From: JAENVU01 sp963756815 | Lineage (GTDB): Bacteria > Actinomycetota > Acidimicrobiia > IMCC26256 > JAENVU01 | Direction: 5' to 3' | Length of the DNA stretch: 64,000 bases | Assembly: GCA_963756815.1 (NCBI GenBank) | Contig: CAVWPR010000004.1 | Span: forward strand, 1 to 64,000 | Shown: positions 40,135 through 49,251 of the stretch, one piece after another | Numbering within the stretch: position 1 is the stretch's first letter | How the letters are laid out: each line of letters starts with the position of its first letter | Notes under the pieces: model-generated | The model's database searches: none | What the model was told of the DNA's origin: nothing | Seen by the model: only the letters and a program-made list of their open reading frames with translations | Translations under genes and position numbers: made by a program

Positions 40135-41849
40135 GCGACGCCGGGAGCGCGAGTGGGACGCCGTCGTCATCGGGACCGGCCCGGCCGGTGCGACCGCGGC
40201 CGAGGTGCTGACCGCGGCCGGGCTGGTCGGTGCTGATGCTGGAGAAGGGCCGCAACCACCTGCTCGAGCTCGACGCGCCGTTCGGACCGCTCGGCCACGT
40301 GTCGAACGACGAGCTCAAGTTCATGCGCCGGCACTTCCTCGGGCCCGACCCGTGGCTCGAGCCGCGGACGTTCCGGCGCGACGAGGACGACGGCGAGCGG
40401 CTCGAGGTCGGCGACGTCAACAACCTGCCGTCGACCGTCGGCGGCGGCGGGCTTCCACGCCGACGGCAAGCTGCCGCGCTTCCGCGAGCGACGACTTCAA
40501 GCCGCTGAGCGCGGCCGGGCCGGTGGAGGGCGCCGCGCTCGTCGACTGGCCGGTCGACTACGACGAGATGGAGCCGTACTACGCCGCGGCGGAGCGCACC
40601 GTGGGCGTGGCCGGGGAGGCCGGCGCGAACCCGTTCGCGTCGTGGCGCGCCGATCCGTACCCGATGCCGCCGGGACCGGACATGTACTGCGCGGTCGTCA
40701 CCGCCGAGGCCGCGACCCGGCGCCGGGTACCACCCGTACCGCGCGCCGACGGGCGTCAACAGCGTCGAGTACGACGGCCGGCCCGCCTGCAACAACTGCG
40801 GGTTCTGCGGCTACTTCGGCTGCCCGATCGACGCGAAGGGCGACCCCGTCGCGCCGCTGCGCCACGCGCTGCGGACCGGCAACTGCGAGATCCGCACCGA
40901 GTCGATCGTGACCGACGTGCTGCTCGACGGCACCGGCCGCCGGGCACGCGGGGTGCGCTACCTCGACGCCGCGCTCGACGCGCACGAGGTGTCGGCGCGT
41001 CACGTGATCCTCGCCGGCGGCGCGTTCGAGACCCCCCGCCTGCTGCTGCGCACCGGGCTCGGCAACCCCGACGTCGTCGGACGCCACCTGCAGTTCCACT
41101 TCCAGACCTACGTGCTCGGCATGTTCCCCGAGCGGCTGCACGGCCACCGCGGCCGGTCCGTCACCCACCTCATGGACGATCCGATCGTGCCCGACGACCT
41201 GGCGCAGGCCGCGGCGCGGGAGGCCGGGCTGCCGTTCATCCGCGGCGGGATCGTGGAGCACGGCGCGGCCGGCCACCCGATCCTCGAGGGGATCCACCTC
41301 CCCCACGGCGAGCTGCACTCGCAGCTGATGCTGGACTCCATGACCCGCGACTGCATGGCGGTGTTCACCATGCAGGGCGAGGACCTGCCCCAGGTGGGCA
41401 ACCGCATCGACCTCGACCCGACCGTGCGGGACGCCTACGGCCTCCCCGCCGGACGGGTCACGTACGCGCCGCACCGGCACGAGGTGCGTGTGCGCCGAGC
41501 ACTGGGCGCCGCGGCTCGAGGCCGTGATGCGCGACGCCGGCGCGACCGCGACGTTCTGGACGACGTCTCCCCCGCTGCCCGGCTCGATGGCCGACCGCCC
41601 CGGCGGGCGCACGCCCATCTCGCGCCACATCATGGGCGGCGCCCGCATGGGCGAGGACCCGGCGACGAGCGTGTTCGATCCCTGGCAGCGCCTGCACGGC
41701 GTGGAGAACGTGGTGTGCACCGACTCGTCGGTGTTCCCGACCTCGACCGGCTACGGCCCGACGCTCACGATCGTCGCCCTCGCCATCCGTGCGTCGCGCG
41801 CCCTCGCCGGCCTCGACCCCCTGCGCTCCACCCGCCTGCCCGCACCTGA
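40131..41849 (+). CDS. GMC-family FAD oxidoreductase (frame jumps)
   Basis: About 570 residues; the flavin subunit that pairs with the small subunit just before it. FAD-binding WDAVVIGTGPAGATAAEVL near the start, a Cys-rich stretch CNNCGFCGYFGCPIDAKG, LAGGAFETPRLLLRTGLGN, and the GMC C-terminal SRHIMGGARMGEDPATSVFD with STGYGPTLTIVALAIRAS. Likely oxidises a sugar, polyol or sterol-like alcohol, passing electrons to a membrane acceptor. Frame changes near 40165, 40235, 40455, 40490, 40725 and 41495. The exact end is uncertain: 41849 by the last shifted frame; another frame runs on to 42036. The 3' end overlaps the convergent desaturase. Confidence 0.78.
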
Positions 41850-42830
41850 CGCGCACCGGCTCGGCCCGCGTCCGGGATCCACGTCACGCCGGCGTGACAC
41901 CCATCCCGACGCGCGGTGCGACGCGGCTACGCGGCGGAGCTCCTTCTCGGGCTCGGAACCGGGGCGGAGGATGCGGGACGGCACGGGCTTGAGGTCCTTC
42001 ACGATGCGGACCCAGCTCATCGCCTTGAGCACGTAGTACGTGGGGTCGATCTCCCACCAGAAGAAGCCCTGACGCGCCGACGCCTGGTAGTGGTGGTGGT
42101 TGTTGTGCCACCCCTCGCCGCCGGTGAGCAGGGCGATGATGAGCGAGTTCCGGCTGGTGTCGGTGGTCTCGTAGCGCCGCCGGCCGAAGACGTGCGCCGC
42201 CGAGTTCACGAGGAACGTCGTGTGCCACAGCAGCACCGTCGACCAGAAGAACCCGATGACGAGCCCGGCGCCGGCGCCGGTCCACGACCAGCCGCCACCG
42301 GTCCCGACGAAGCCACCGATCAGGAACGCGCTCACGCCGTAGATCCACGGCGGGAAGCCCTCGTGCTTGTCGAGCCAGCGCAGCTCGGGGTACTGCGCGA
42401 AGTCCTTGATCGCGGTGAGGTCGGTGGCCTTGTACTTGTCGGACAGGATCCAACCGACGTGACTCCACCAGAAGCCCTTGCGCGGCGAGTGCAGGTCGGA
42501 CTGCTGGTCCGAGTTGCGGTGGTGGTGCCGGTGGTTGGCCGCCCACCACAGGACGCCCTTCTGCGCCGTGGCCTCGGCCTGGAACGCGAAGACGAACTGC
42601 CAGAACCGGTTGAGCCGGTAGGACTTGTGCGAGAAGTAGCGGTGGTACGCGGCCGTGACGAAGAACGCCCGGCCGAAGTACATCACCAGGAACAGCACGA
42701 CGGCCGTGGTGGTGAAGCCGGTGAAGATCACCGCGAAGCAGAGGAGGTGGACGAGCAGGAACGGGATCGACGAGACCCAGTTCACCCGCTCGTCGGCAGC
42801 GCGCCGGAGCGGCGGCAGTGTGGCTGGCAT
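41751..42830 (-). CDS. Acyl-CoA/fatty acid desaturase
   Basis: An integral membrane di-iron desaturase of the delta-9 acyl-CoA type. Three His boxes are intact: HRYFSH (63-68), HRHHHRNSD (from 100) and HNNHHHYQ (about 245). Hydrophobic pairs near 22-52 and 160-190. The family-like part ends about residue 300 (KDLKPVPSRILRPGSEPEKE); the open frame runs to 41751, overlapping the GMC gene, so the real stop may be nearer 41884-41930 if a single indel is present. ATG 42830 is the start. An inverted repeat with TGACAGT and GTCAGGG/CCCTGAC lies in the 87-base gap to the divergent hydratase. Confidence 0.88.
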   Translation of the reverse strand: MPATLPPLRRAADERVNWVSSIPFLLVHLLCFAVIFTGFTTTAVVLFLVMYFGRAFFVTAAYHRYFSHKSYRLNRFWQFVFAFQAEATAQKGVLWWAANHRHHHRNSDQQSDLHSPRKGFWWSHVGWILSDKYKATDLTAIKDFAQYPELRWLDKHEGFPPWIYGVSAFLIGGFVGTGGGWSWTGAGAGLVIGFFWSTVLLWHTTFLVNSAAHVFGRRRYETTDTSRNSLIIALLTGGEGWHNNHHHYQASARQGFFWWEIDPTYYVLKAMSWVRIVKDLKPVPSRILRPGSEPEKELRRVAASHRASGWVSRRRDVDPGRGPSRCASGAGRRVERRGSRPARARDARMARATIVSVGP

Positions 42831-42860
42831 CGGCGCATCGTACCGGTCCGAGCGCCACGT

Positions 42861-42890
42861 TGACAGTCAGGGCTGTAACTATCCCCTGAC
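42861..42890. promoter_or_regulatory. Inverted repeats in the desaturase/hydratase divergent promoter
   Basis: GTCAGGG (42866-42872) and CCCTGAC (42884-42890) form a perfect 7-base inverted repeat with an 11-base loop, and TGACAGTCAGGGCTGTAA (42861-42878) is an imperfect palindrome whose half-site TGACAGT also occurs upstream of the TetR gene at 54069. Probably an operator controlling desaturase expression. Confidence 0.4.
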
Positions 42891-42917
42891 CAGCACCTTT
42901 CTGCAAGGCTCGCTCCG

Positions 42918-43754
42918 ATGGAGCTCGAGCCGACGACGATGCGGGTGGCGACCGACGCAGGGATCGTCGTGGTGACCATCGATCACCCGCCGGTCAACCT
43001 GCTCGACGGGGCGATGATGGTCGACCTGGCCCGACTCGAGGCGGAGGTCCGTGGCGATCCGTCGGTCCGCGTGGTCGTGTTCCGCAGCGCCGATCCCGAG
43101 TTCTTCGTCGCCCACGCCGACCTCGAGCTGATCCGCGCCCTGCCACGTGAGTCGCGCCCGCCGCCCACCGAGCTCGGGTTCTTCCACGCGCTCCTCGAAC
43201 GCTGGCGCACCCTGCCGGTGGTGACGATCGCCGAGATCGACGGCATCGCCCGCGGCGGCGGCAGCGAGCTCGCGCTCAGCCTCGACCTGCGGTTCGCGTC
43301 GATCGAGGGCGCGGTGCTCGCACAGCCGGAGGTGGCCCTCGGGATCATCCCGGGTGGCAGCGGGACCCAGCGCCTCGGCCGGTTCGCGGGCCGCGCCCGC
43401 GCGCTCGAGATCGTGCTCGGCTGCGACGACTTCGACGCGACGACGGCCGCCGCGTACGGATGGGTCAACCGGGCGCTTCCCCGCGCCGAGCTCCGTCCGT
43501 TCGTCGACCGGCTCGCGGCACGGATCGCGAGCTACCCGCGGGAGGCGGTCCGCCTCGCGAAGCAGGCGGTCGACGCGTCCGCGCCCGACTTCACCGCCGG
43601 CCTGCTCGCCGAGCAGACGGCGTGGGACGAGACGATGACCGACCGCGAGCTCGACACGCGCTTCGACGCCGCCCTCGCCGCCGGCGCGCAGACCCGCGCC
43701 GGCGAGCGCGACCTCGACCGTCTGCTCGGCGCGCGGCCGGACGCCGACCGCTGA
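42918..43754 (+). CDS. Enoyl-CoA hydratase/isomerase family protein, intact
   Basis: A complete 278-residue crotonase. VVVTIDHPPVNLLDGAMM replaces the usual NRP..NA motif, the oxyanion-hole segments are FFVAHADLELI and IDGIARGGGSELALSLD, and GIIPGGSGTQRLGRF follows. The second segment has IARGGGSEL with Gly-rich turn as in active family members, but the acid/base glutamates are not both evident. It is divergent from the desaturase and 13 bases from the HAD gene. Confidence 0.87.
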   Translation: MELEPTTMRVATDAGIVVVTIDHPPVNLLDGAMMVDLARLEAEVRGDPSVRVVVFRSADPEFFVAHADLELIRALPRESRPPPTELGFFHALLERWRTLPVVTIAEIDGIARGGGSELALSLDLRFASIEGAVLAQPEVALGIIPGGSGTQRLGRFAGRARALEIVLGCDDFDATTAAAYGWVNRALPRAELRPFVDRLAARIASYPREAVRLAKQAVDASAPDFTAGLLAEQTAWDETMTDRELDTRFDAALAAGAQTRAGERDLDRLLGARPDADR

Positions 43755-43767
43755 CCGGACCGCCCCG

Positions 43768-44469
43768 ATGACGATCCGCGGTATCCTCCTCGACTTCTAC
43801 GGCACGCTCGCCCGCGCCACCACCTGGGTCTCGGCCGACGACGTCCTGGCCGAGCACGGCTACGCGCTCGACGACGAGCACCGCGCGATCTACTTCGCCG
43901 ACGGGCTCGACGGCGTCGAGCACGACGAGCACTCGCAGAGCCGCGACCACTACGTCGCGTGGCAGCGGGAGCGCACGCTCGCGATGCTCGCGGCATCGGA
44001 CGTCCATCCCGGTGAGTACGAGACGATCATCGAGAAGCTGCGGGCCGGGACCGAGTCCCGGGTGCTCGAGCCGTACGACGAGGTCCCCACCGTGCTCGCG
44101 GCGCTGCGCGCGCAGGGCCTGCCCGTCGTCATCTGCTCGAACTGGGACTGGGACCTGCGTGAGGCCGTCGCCGAGAGCGGCCTGACGGACGCGGTCGACG
44201 CGATGGTGTCGTCGGCGTGGGTCGGCGCCCGCAAGCCGCACCCGCGCATCTACGCCGCGGCGCTCGCCGAGCTCGACCTGCCCGCGGGCGACGTGCTCTT
44301 CGTCGGCGACACGTGGGGGCCCGACGTCGCCGGGCCGCTCGAGGTCGGGTGCCGCCCGCTCTACCTGCGCCGCGCCGGTCACTGGCCCGACGGCACCGCG
44401 CCCGCGGACCTCGGCCGCACCGCCGTCGCCGCCGACCTCACGGGGATCCTCGAGCACATCGACCGATGA
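43768..44469 (+). CDS. HAD-family hydrolase, intact
   Basis: A complete 233-residue haloacid-dehalogenase-fold phosphatase or dehalogenase. Motif I DFYGT (Asp9, with Tyr at the +2 position where Asp is common in phosphatases), motif II CSNWDWDL, Lys in motif III ARKPHPRIY, motif IV FVGDTWGPDVAGPLEVG. The tyrosine at the +2 place is a difference from most phosphatases, so dehalogenase or other chemistry is possible. Overlaps nothing; 13 bases after the crotonase. Confidence 0.85.
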   Translation: MTIRGILLDFYGTLARATTWVSADDVLAEHGYALDDEHRAIYFADGLDGVEHDEHSQSRDHYVAWQRERTLAMLAASDVHPGEYETIIEKLRAGTESRVLEPYDEVPTVLAALRAQGLPVVICSNWDWDLREAVAESGLTDAVDAMVSSAWVGARKPHPRIYAAALAELDLPAGDVLFVGDTWGPDVAGPLEVGCRPLYLRRAGHWPDGTAPADLGRTAVAADLTGILEHIDR

Positions 44470-44592
44470 GGCGCAGCGTCGCGCGCGCCCTCCGAGCCGG
44501 AGCTCGCGGCGGCGAGGCGCGGCGCCGCGAGGCACCCTCGCGCACGCCCGGACAGAGGCGCGAGCGGAGCCGCCGACGCGTAGCCTGCCCGC

Positions 44593-46026
44593 ATGACCTC
44601 CATGCTCGAACCCGGCCTCCAATCCGGCCTCCAACCCGCCGCGAACGCCGTGGACGCGTCCGCCGTCGTCGCCCGTCTGCGCGCCACGTTCGCGTCGGGC
44701 CGGACCCGTCCGGTCGAGTACCGCAAGGAGCAGCTCCGCGCGCTGGACCGCCTGCTCGTGGAGCGCGAGGAGGACCTCCTCGCCGCCCTCCGTCTCGACC
44801 TCGGCAAGCCCGCCGTGGAGGGCCACATCACCGACATCGCGTTCGTGCGGGCCGAGATCGCCGAGACGCTGAAGCACCTGGACGCGTGGTTGCGTCCCGA
44901 GCGGGTGAAGGTCCCGGTGAAGCAGCAGCCGGGACGCGGGCACATCCACCACGACCCGCTGGGCACGGTGCTCATCATCGGGCCGTGGAACTACCCGGTG
45001 CAGCTCGTGCTCGCGCCGCTCGTCGGCGCGATCGCGGCCGGCAACACGGCGGTGATCAAGCCGAGCGAGGTGGCGGCCGAGACGTCGCGCACGCTGGCGC
45101 GCCTCCTGCCGCAGTACCTCGATGCCGACGCGTTCACCGTCGTGCAGGGCGGCGTCGCCGAGACCACCTCGCTGCTCGCCGAGCGGTGGGACCACATCTT
45201 CTACACCGGCAACGGCACGGTGGGACGCGTCGTGATGACCGCTGCGGCCGCGCACCTCACGCCGGTCACCCTCGAGCTCGGCGGCAAGAGCCCGGTGATC
45301 GTCGACGCGAGCGCCGACCTCGACGTCGCCGCGAAGCGGATCGTGTGGGGCAAGTTCCTGAACGCCGGACAGACGTGCATCGCGCCCGACTACGTGCTCG
45401 TCGACCGGCGGGTGGAGGGCCCGCTGCTCGCCCGCATGACGGACGCGGTGCGAACGTTCTACGGCTCCGATCCCCGGGCGAGCGCGGACCTGGGCCGGAT
45501 CGTCAACGACCGGCACTTCGACCGGCTCGTCCGCCTCGCCGATGCTGACGGCGCCGGCGACGTGGTGTTCGGCGGCGATCGGGACCGGACGAGTCGCTAC
45601 TACGCGCCGACGGCGCTCCGCGGGACCGATGCCACCGCGCCGATCATGCAGGAGGAGATCTTCGGTCCCCTGCTGCCGACCTTGCCGGTGGACGACCTCG
45701 ACGACGCGATCGAGTTCGTCACCGCACGGGACAAGCCGCTCGCGCTCTACCTCTTCGCCGAGGACGAGACGGTCCAGGCCGAGGTCCTCGACCGCACCAC
45801 GTCCGGTGGTGTGTGCCTCAACGCCACGCTGTTCCACATCGCGGTTCCGGCGCTCCCCTTCGGCGGTGTGGGCGAGAGCGGCATGGGCGCGTACCACGGC
45901 CGCGCCACCTTCGACACGTTCACGCACCGCAAGAGCGTCCTGGCGCGGCCGACGAAGCTCGACCCGAGCATCGCCTATCCCCCGTACTCGCCGCTGAAGG
46001 CGAAGCTGCTGCGGAAGTTCCTGTGA
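44593..46026 (+). CDS. Aldehyde dehydrogenase family protein, intact
   Basis: A complete 477-residue NAD(P)-dependent aldehyde dehydrogenase of the class 3/coniferyl-type group. The cofactor segment reads IGPWNYPVQLVLAPLVGAI, catalytic Glu228 is in LELGGKSPVIV, nucleophile Cys262 in NAGQTCIAPDYVL. The C-terminal GGVGESGMGAYHGRATFDTF ends normally. The usual SGS/TGS NAD motif appears as FYTGNGTVGR. Its stop overlaps the GTG of the VOC gene, so they form an operon. Confidence 0.92.
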   Translation: MTSMLEPGLQSGLQPAANAVDASAVVARLRATFASGRTRPVEYRKEQLRALDRLLVEREEDLLAALRLDLGKPAVEGHITDIAFVRAEIAETLKHLDAWLRPERVKVPVKQQPGRGHIHHDPLGTVLIIGPWNYPVQLVLAPLVGAIAAGNTAVIKPSEVAAETSRTLARLLPQYLDADAFTVVQGGVAETTSLLAERWDHIFYTGNGTVGRVVMTAAAAHLTPVTLELGGKSPVIVDASADLDVAAKRIVWGKFLNAGQTCIAPDYVLVDRRVEGPLLARMTDAVRTFYGSDPRASADLGRIVNDRHFDRLVRLADADGAGDVVFGGDRDRTSRYYAPTALRGTDATAPIMQEEIFGPLLPTLPVDDLDDAIEFVTARDKPLALYLFAEDETVQAEVLDRTTSGGVCLNATLFHIAVPALPFGGVGESGMGAYHGRATFDTFTHRKSVLARPTKLDPSIAYPPYSPLKAKLLRKFL

Positions 46027-46388
46027 AGGTCGCGCTGCACCACGTCGCCCTCGACGTCGACGACCTCGCCGCCGCGCTCGCGTTCTACGTCGACGGCCTG
46101 GGCTTCACCGAGCTCCGGCGGCCCGACTTCGGCTTCCCCGGCGCGTGGCTCGCGATGGGCGACCACCAGCTCCACCTCGTCGAGGTCGCGGGTCCGTTGC
46201 CCGCGAACGGCGGCCGCCACTTCGCGCTGCAGGTCGAGGACCGCGACGAGGCGGTCGCGTCGCTCCGCGCGCAGGGCATCGAGGTGGACCCGGTGCCCGA
46301 GACGCCCGGCGCGGGCCGCCAGGCCTTCCTGGCCGATCCCTCCGGCAACCTCATCGAGCTGAACCAGCCGACCGGCCCGGTGCCGTGA
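46023..46388 (+). CDS. VOC-family (glyoxalase/bleomycin resistance) protein, intact
   Basis: A complete 121-residue vicinal-oxygen-chelate protein of one paired beta-alpha-beta-beta-beta module. HHVALDVDDLAAALAFYVDG with metal His, LHLVEVAGPLP, GRHFALQVEDRDEAVASL, and the end FLADPSGNLIELNQP with metal-binding Glu. Start is GTG 46023, overlapping the aldehyde dehydrogenase stop (GTGA). Substrate unknown; a partner role in detoxifying aldehydes is plausible. Confidence 0.88.
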   Translation: MKVALHHVALDVDDLAAALAFYVDGLGFTELRRPDFGFPGAWLAMGDHQLHLVEVAGPLPANGGRHFALQVEDRDEAVASLRAQGIEVDPVPETPGAGRQAFLADPSGNLIELNQPTGPVP

Positions 46389-46487
46389 GCGCACGCGCGA
46401 CGTGAGCGGCCGGAGCGAGGCACCCACTCCGACGTACTCGGCCCGTACTCGCCGAGCGGGGCCCGAGCGGACCGGCCCGGAGGGCCG

Positions 46488-47270
46488 ATGAGCGGGAACG
46501 GCGCGCTCGAGAACGGCTGGCAGCCGACGACTCGGGCCGGTGACACGATCCTGCGCGACTTCGTCGACAGCTCGGTGCACTACCTCGTCGACGTCGGCCG
46601 CGCCGTCGGCGCGGCGACGATCCTCGACGACGACCTCGCGGGCGCGCACCACGGCGCGGACTTCCCGTTCGCCAACATGGTCATCGTCCGTCGACCGCTC
46701 GCGGAGCGAGCGCTCGGCGACGCCCTCGCCCGTGCCCGCTCTGCGTTCGCGGGACGAGGGCCGTTCGTGATCGCGTCGCCGTTCCCGGCCGTCGAACTGC
46801 GCGACGAGCAGTGCGAGCTCGTCGGCCATCCGCCGTTCATGGTCCGCGCCGCCGCCCCGGCGAGCGTGCCGGAGCCCGACGGCCTGAGGATCGTCCCGGT
46901 CACGACCGCCGCCGAGCTCGAGGTCTTCGAGGCGACGCTCCGGGATGCGTACCCGGCCGGCGACGGCGGCACGCTGTTCCGTGCGCCCATCCTCGACGTC
47001 GACGGCATCTCGCTGTGGATCGCCGAGCTCGACGGCGAGCCGGTCGCCACCGCGCTCGCCCACCATGCCGGACGCGTCAACGGCGTCGAGATGATCGCCT
47101 GCCATCCGAGCGCCCGTGGCCGGCGCGTCGGCGAGGCGGTCACGTGGCGGCCGACGCTCGCGTCGCCCGACCGGCCGGCCGCGCTCATCGCGAGCGACTT
47201 GGGTCGTCCGGTGTACGAGCGGATGGGGTTCGTCGCCCTGCTGCGGTTCAGCCTCTTCATCGCTGCCTGA
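46488..47270 (+). CDS. GNAT-like acetyltransferase domain protein
   Basis: A complete 260-residue protein. The C-terminal third reads as a GNAT fold: DGEPVATALAHHAGRVNGVE, CHPSARGRRVGEAVTW (acetyl-CoA loop), and GRPVYERMGFVALLRFSLF (typical last strand and helix). The N-terminal 120 residues are not recognised. ATG 46488 follows the run CGGAGGGCCG. It ends 15 bases from the terminator hairpin at 47286-47307 and is convergent with the cold-shock gene. Confidence 0.72.
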   Translation: MSGNGALENGWQPTTRAGDTILRDFVDSSVHYLVDVGRAVGAATILDDDLAGAHHGADFPFANMVIVRRPLAERALGDALARARSAFAGRGPFVIASPFPAVELRDEQCELVGHPPFMVRAAAPASVPEPDGLRIVPVTTAAELEVFEATLRDAYPAGDGGTLFRAPILDVDGISLWIAELDGEPVATALAHHAGRVNGVEMIACHPSARGRRVGEAVTWRPTLASPDRPAALIASDLGRPVYERMGFVALLRFSLFIAA

Positions 47271-47285
47271 GCCCGGACGCGAGAA

Positions 47286-47307
47286 GGCCCCGGCCGGAGC
47301 CGGGGCC
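47286..47307. terminator. Bidirectional terminator hairpin
   Basis: GGCCCCGGC-CGGA-GCCGGGGCC is a perfect 9-bp stem with a 4-base loop between the convergent GNAT (ends 47270) and cold-shock (ends 47332) genes. On the minus strand it is followed by TTCTC, a weak U-tract, so it best serves the cold-shock gene. Confidence 0.75.
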
Positions 47308-47331
47308 AACCGCTGCAATCGGTGAGATCGC

Positions 47332-47532
47332 TCAGACCGCGCGGACGTTCTGAGCCTCCTCGCCCTTCCGGCCGGGCGCGACGTCGAACTCGACCGCCTG
47401 ACCCTCGGTGAGCGTCCGGTAGCCGGTCATCTGAATCTGGGAGTGGTGGACGAACACGTCCGGCTCGCCCTCACGCGAGATGAAGCCGAAGCCCTTCTCG
47501 GCGTTGAACCACTTCACCGTGCCTAGTGCCAT
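47332..47532 (-). CDS. Cold-shock protein, CspA family
   Basis: A complete 66-residue OB-fold nucleic-acid chaperone. MALGTVKWFNAEKGFGFISR carries RNP1 (KGFGFI, residues 13-18), and DVFVHHSQI carries RNP2 (26-31). It lacks the extra residues of larger homologues. The 123-base gap upstream (47533-47655) is long compared with the neighbours and may hold a cold-responsive leader; it also abuts the end of the VOC gene. The terminator at 47286-47307 follows its stop. Confidence 0.96.
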   Translation of the reverse strand: MALGTVKWFNAEKGFGFISREGEPDVFVHHSQIQMTGYRTLTEGQAVEFDVAPGRKGEEAQNVRAV

Positions 47533-47655
47533 GTGCTGGTTTCCTGACTGTGCTGTGTCTGTGACGTTTCGTGCGCGAGGGCCGGCCGGATCGGCATCCC
47601 TCGGTCGAGGACGGTAGCAGGCGTCCGACAGCGTCCCGGACGCGGACCGGCGCGC

Positions 47656-48072
47656 TCAGGAGCCGTAATGACGCAGCTCCACGACGTTGCCATCGGGGTC
47701 GCGGACGTACAGCCCGATGCCCTGCCCGCGTGCGCCGAACAGCTCCGCCGGACCGCCGACCACGTCGAAGGTTCCGGAGTCGGCGACGGCCTGCAGATCG
47801 CACGGCTCGACGACCAGACACACGTGGTCGACGTTGCGCGCGACGGTCGCGTCGTCGGTCCCCTCGTCGCCGGCGAGCTCGCGCGGGAAGATGTCGATGA
47901 TCGTGTGCGCGTCGACGCGCGCCGAAGGGAACAGCACGGTGCCGGCGCGCCACTCGTCGACGCGTACCGGCTCGAGCCCCAGCGTCCCGAGGTAGAAGTC
48001 GAGCGAGCGCTCGACGTCGGCGACGCGGAACACGACGTGATCGATCCCGATGATCTTCACGGGCACCACCAT
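47656..48072 (-). CDS. VOC-family protein, intact
   Basis: A complete 138-residue vicinal-oxygen-chelate protein. IIGIDHVVFRVADVERSLDF with metal His, NVDHVCLVVEPCDLQAVADS, and LYVRDPDGNVVELRHYGS with metal Glu. ATG 48072 is listed as start; GTG 48060 is also possible and has GAAGGATGG at a better ribosome-site distance. It follows the acyl-CoA dehydrogenase stop (48080) by 7 bases and is likely in its operon. Confidence 0.86.
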   Translation of the reverse strand: MVVPVKIIGIDHVVFRVADVERSLDFYLGTLGLEPVRVDEWRAGTVLFPSARVDAHTIIDIFPRELAGDEGTDDATVARNVDHVCLVVEPCDLQAVADSGTFDVVGGPAELFGARGQGIGLYVRDPDGNVVELRHYGS

Positions 48073-48079
48073 CCTTCGC

Positions 48080-49229
48080 CTACTTGCCACTCGGCTCGCG
48101 CGGGAGCCCGAGCATGCGCTCACCGATGATGGTGCGTTGCACCTCTGACGTGCCACCGGCGATGGACGCCGCCTTCGACCACAGCCACTGCCTCGACCAC
48201 CGGCCCCGTCGCGGGGCATCGGGGCCGAGGATCGGCGAGCGCGGTGTCGGAGAGATGCTGGGTCACGTCGGTCCAGCGCAGCTTGGTGACGCTCGATTCG
48301 GCGCCGGGGGCGATCCCCGCGCCCAGCCGCGAGAGGGTGCGCCAGTTGTCGAGCCGGAGCAGCCGCAGCTCGACGAAGGTCTCGGCCAGTGCGTCGGCGA
48401 TCTCGACGTCGTCGAGCCGACCCCGCTCGGCGGCGAGCGCATAGAGCTCGTCCAGGTACACCTCGTGCACGACCTGCTCCTTGAACGGGAACGCGGTGCC
48501 CCGCTCGTGGGCGAGGGTCGTGTTCGCGACCGCCCAGCCGTCGTTCCGCCCGCCCACCAGGTGGTCCTCCGGCACGAACACGTCGTCGAAGAACACCTCG
48601 TTGAACTCGGCCTCGCCGGTGATCTGGACGAGGGGCCGGATCTCGATGCCGGGCGCGGACATGTCGACGACCACGTAGCTGATGCCACGGTGCTTCGGCG
48701 CGTCGGGATCGGTCCGGACCAGCGCGATCCCCCACCGCGCGTACTGCGCGTAGGACGTCCACACCTTCTGTCCCGAGAGCACCCAGCCGTCGTCGACGGG
48801 GGTGGCGCGGGTCGCCAGCGACGCGAGGTCCGAGCCCGCACCCGGCTCGCTGAAGAGCTGGCACCAGATCTCGCTCGCGTCGAGGATGCGAGCGAGCCAG
48901 CGCGACTTCTGCTCGTCGGTTCCGTGCGCGAGCAGCGTGGGCCCGGCGAGGTTGATGCCGACGCGGTTCACCGGTTGCAAGGCGCGTGACCGCGCGTACT
49001 CCATGTTGTAGAGCGCGACCTCCACGGGGGTCGCGCTCCGGCCGCCGTACTCGGTCGGCCAGTGGATGCCGACCCAGCGGTCGGCCGCGAGCTTGGCCTG
49101 CCACTCGCGCCCCCACGCGATCTCGGCGTCGAGGGAGTCGAACGCCGGCGGCAGGTCCAGGTGTGCGGCGAGCCAGGCGCGGATCTCCGCCGCGAAGCCG
49201 AGCTCCGCCTCGGTGAAGCTCAGATCCAT
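48080..49229 (-). CDS. Acyl-CoA dehydrogenase (one frame jump near the end)
   Basis: About 382 residues. MDLSFTEAELGFAAEIRAWL opens, WPTEYGGRSATPVEVALYNM, WCQLFSEPGAGSDLASLATR (ACAD signature), SGQKVWTSYAQYARWGIALV, and the end SIAGGTSEVQRTIIGERMLG after a frame change near 48235. Very similar in motif order to the intact enzyme at 21653-22831. ATG 49229 is 22 bases after the synthetase stop, so synthetase, dehydrogenase and VOC gene look like one operon. Confidence 0.88.
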
Positions 49230-49251
49230 GGTGCGCCCACGTCGCCGACGC